NCBI GenBank assembly: GCA_036787065.1 | Contig: DAIQPZ010000143.1 | Location: 1 to 7,043 of the forward strand | Origin: JAJYIW01 sp036787065 | Lineage (GTDB): Bacteria > Chloroflexota > Anaerolineae > Anaerolineales > Anaerolineaceae | Direction of reading: 5' to 3' | Length of the DNA: 7,043 bases | In this document: positions 5,416 through 7,043 of the stretch, piece after piece | How the letters are laid out: each line of letters begins with the position of its first letter | Numbering within the stretch: the stretch's first letter is position 1 | Translations under genes and position numbers: made by a program | Notes under the pieces: generated by a model | Database searches by the model: none | The model's input: the letters and a program-made list of their open reading frames with translations, nothing else | What the model was told of the DNA's origin: nothing

Positions 5416-6435
5416 TTAATATCCTTTCTGTGGATCGAAGCGGTTGTATAGTGGTAACCCAACCAGGTAGCGGTTAAGGTTCTCGGCGAATAAGGCCACT
5501 GCGCGGTCATCATAATACGGGCTGATCCCAGATAGATGCGGGGTAATAATGACATTCGGCATATGCCACAGCGGGCTGGTTGGCTGTAACGGCTCTTCTG
5601 GGAAAACGTCGAGGGCCGCTCCGGCGAGGCGGTGCTCCTGAAGAGCAGCGATCAGTGCCACGTGGTCGACGATGCCACCCCGCCCCACATCGAGCAAGAA
5701 GGCAGTCGGTTTGACCACCGACAACACATCCGCATTGATCAGGTTGCGTGTATCGGGGGTCAACGGCAGTGAATCAACGATAAAATCGCACTCCTTCAAC
5801 ATCGAGCTCAGCGCCTGGATGGGGTAGAGACGCTGAAAGTAATCACCCTGTGGGTCACCCCGCCCATCCTGCATATAATCCGCGTCCTGCGGGCGCATCA
5901 CATCGCGCTTGATGGCCAGAATGGTCATGCCAAAGGGATACAATACACGCGCGATCTGCCGGCCCACACTGCCATAACCCACCAGGCCGACCGTGCTGCC
6001 CGACAATTCCTGCGGGACGAAGCGTTCCCAATGGTCATGCGGCCATTCAGTGCGTGCTTGACTCGCCAGCAGCTCCAACAGACGGTGCCCGAAGGACAAC
6101 ATCATCATCACCGCGTATTCAGCCACCTGTGTGGCAGCCGCGCCGCTCAAGGTGGTCACGACGATCCCCGGCATTTTGATCAGAGGTGAATCCACGGCGA
6201 AATCGATCCCGGCTGAATGGAACTGGACCCAATTCAGATTGGATACTTGCGCCGGCGGAGGCAGGACACGGTCGGTATACAGTACCTCGGTCCGGTTCCA
6301 GATTTCCATCGAGATGTCTTCAGGCTTGCGCCCCGGCTGGACGGTGATATTCAAGCGCGGGGAAATGTTGCGCAGGCTGTTAACCTGAGCCTCGGTGAAT
6401 GGAATGGTGATGAGAACTTCAATAAAGTTATTCAT
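5416..6435 (-). CDS. D-2-hydroxyacid dehydrogenase family protein, NAD(P)-dependent (339 aa)
   Basis: Cytosolic oxidoreductase of the D-isomer-specific 2-hydroxyacid dehydrogenase family, which interconverts 2-oxoacids and (R)-2-hydroxyacids. Numbered from the ATG at 6435, the Rossmann signature GYGSVG lies at 153-158 and the catalytic residues are R252 in DVGRGG, E281 in FPEEPL and H300 in ITPHLSG. FHSAGID (73-79) is the usual substrate-loop region. After the second Rossmann strand the sequence reads AIKRD rather than an acidic residue, which may favour NADP. An insert of about 25 residues follows. The ATG at 6435 has a weak GAG 6 bases upstream; an in-frame GTG at 6453 would add six residues. 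The gene starts 14-32 bases after the CoA-transferase subunit and ends just before a strong terminator, so it is the last gene of that operon. Family sure, substrate not. Confidence 0.9.
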   Translation of the reverse strand: MNNFIEVLITIPFTEAQVNSLRNISPRLNITVQPGRKPEDISMEIWNRTEVLYTDRVLPPPAQVSNLNWVQFHSAGIDFAVDSPLIKMPGIVVTTLSGAAATQVAEYAVMMMLSFGHRLLELLASQARTEWPHDHWERFVPQELSGSTVGLVGYGSVGRQIARVLYPFGMTILAIKRDVMRPQDADYMQDGRGDPQGDYFQRLYPIQALSSMLKECDFIVDSLPLTPDTRNLINADVLSVVKPTAFLLDVGRGGIVDHVALIAALQEHRLAGAALDVFPEEPLQPTSPLWHMPNVIITPHLSGISPYYDDRAVALFAENLNRYLVGLPLYNRFDPQKGY

Positions 6436-6467
6436 AACTGACTCATTGCCCACTTTCTGGGGAACTT

Positions 6468-7043
6468 TCAGGAACCGGACAGGTAGATCCCTTGCGGATC
6501 CAGCTCCTCATGTAAGATGCGCAATTCCTCCTGGGTGGGAGGCAGCGTCTCGCGCAGGTTTGGCGCCAGCTTAAGCGGCCAGCTGGTATTGGCCTGAACC
6601 TGCTCAGGGCTTATCCCGGGGTGGAGTGCCGCCAAAACCAGCTCACCGTTCTCATTCGGTTCGAGGATGCCCAGGTCGGTGACCACGGCCTGTGGCCCTC
6701 CGCCACGTACACCCGCCGCCAGGCGCTGAGCCCGCCCAGCTAAAAAGCCGGCCGAGGTGGCATAATCGACCCGCGCCGGAAAACGCCGTTTCTGGTGCGG
6801 AGTGAGAATGTAACAGCGGTTGGCCCAGGCAGCAATCTCCATCGAACCACCCGAACCCGGCAAGCGCACTTTAGGATGAGCATAATCACCGATCACCGTG
6901 GCGTTGATATTGCCAAACTGGTCTATCTGCGCGCCCCCCAAAAAGCCTACATCGATGTTACCCCGCTGAAGGTAAAATGCAAAGATGTCGTACATACTGC
7001 ACACCGCGGTAGCGCCGCTGACCAGGGTGGGGTCCCCGATAGA
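6468..7043 (-). CDS. CoA-transferase subunit beta, GctB/IpdB-like (partial, N-terminus beyond the window)
   Basis: C-terminal 191 residues of the beta subunit of a family-I CoA-transferase. Such enzymes are alpha-beta pairs that move CoA between acids, or in the IpdAB branch hydrolyse a ring-opened CoA ester. The frame is open to the window edge: it begins SIGDPTLVSGATAVCSMYD, and the GTG or ATG codons near 7004 are internal. Landmarks are LQRGNIDVGFLGGAQID then FGNINATVIGDY, KVRLPGSGG, AVVTDLGI, and LHPGISPEQVQANTSWPL. The catalytic Glu region of the family should lie just upstream of SIGDP, outside the window, so transferase and hydrolase types cannot be told apart here. The alpha subunit is expected further upstream in the same operon. 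The hydroxyacid dehydrogenase follows closely, which suggests a substrate that is a 2-hydroxyacid or its CoA ester. Confidence 0.9.
   Translation of the reverse strand, partial: SIGDPTLVSGATAVCSMYDIFAFYLQRGNIDVGFLGGAQIDQFGNINATVIGDYAHPKVRLPGSGGSMEIAAWANRCYILTPHQKRRFPARVDYATSAGFLAGRAQRLAAGVRGGGPQAVVTDLGILEPNENGELVLAALHPGISPEQVQANTSWPLKLAPNLRETLPPTQEELRILHEELDPQGIYLSGS

Noticed and set aside
1..7043. CRISPR arrays, tRNA or rRNA genes, phage or defence genes
   Set aside because: I saw no regularly spaced direct repeats, no tRNA cloverleaf or rRNA-like segment, and no protein motif of these systems on either strand.

Overview
The window is 7,043 bases of GC-moderate to GC-rich bacterial DNA, densely packed with genes on both strands. 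The gene style suggests a Chloroflexota (Anaerolineae-like) genome: a cytosolic WbsX/GH99-like protein next to a GH43 protein, an IpdB/GctB-type CoA-transferase subunit, and a small CxxC protein of a kind I associate with that group. This is an impression from protein style, not a search result.

Layout, left to right. (1) 53-442, minus: a small SRPBCC/AHSA1-domain protein. (2) 443-637: a divergent intergenic region with a plausible promoter facing right. (3) 638-2744, plus: two carbohydrate-active genes 46 bases apart, a WbsX/GH99-like protein and a GH43 beta-propeller glycosidase, probably one transcript. (4) 2758-3699, minus: a ten-helix EamA/DMT-type exporter, convergent with GH43 with 13 bases between the stops. 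(5) 3719-4251, plus: a small conserved-looking CxxC protein of unknown function. Its N-terminal and C-terminal parts lie in different frames and join at about 3833-3836. It is followed by a perfect 15-bp hairpin overlapping its stop codon. (6) 4282-4525: a short decayed insertion sequence with near-perfect terminal inverted repeats around the last 60 codons of a DDE transposase. (7) 4562-5296, minus: a HAD-family hydrolase. (8) 5323-5382: a strong intrinsic terminator reading on the minus strand. (9) 5416-7043, minus: a D-2-hydroxyacid dehydrogenase preceded, in the direction of transcription, by the beta subunit of a family-I CoA-transferase that runs off the right edge.

How the genes may work together. 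The WbsX-like and GH43 proteins lack signal peptides, so they probably trim imported oligosaccharides or work on cell glycans in the cytosol. The CoA-transferase and the 2-hydroxyacid dehydrogenase are 14-32 bases apart and form an operon. That pairing recalls 2-oxoacid to 2-hydroxyacid to 2-hydroxyacyl-CoA chemistry (as in glutamate fermentation), but no dehydratase is visible here. The HAD gene lies beyond the operon's terminator and would need read-through or its own promoter.

I found no CRISPR array, RNA gene, phage or defence system, and nothing that I would call a wholly new system. The most useful second looks are the frameshifted CxxC gene, the deleted insertion sequence that is missing from simple ORF calls, the GH99-style acidic pair in the WbsX-like protein, and the Asp at the usual general-acid position of the GH43 protein.
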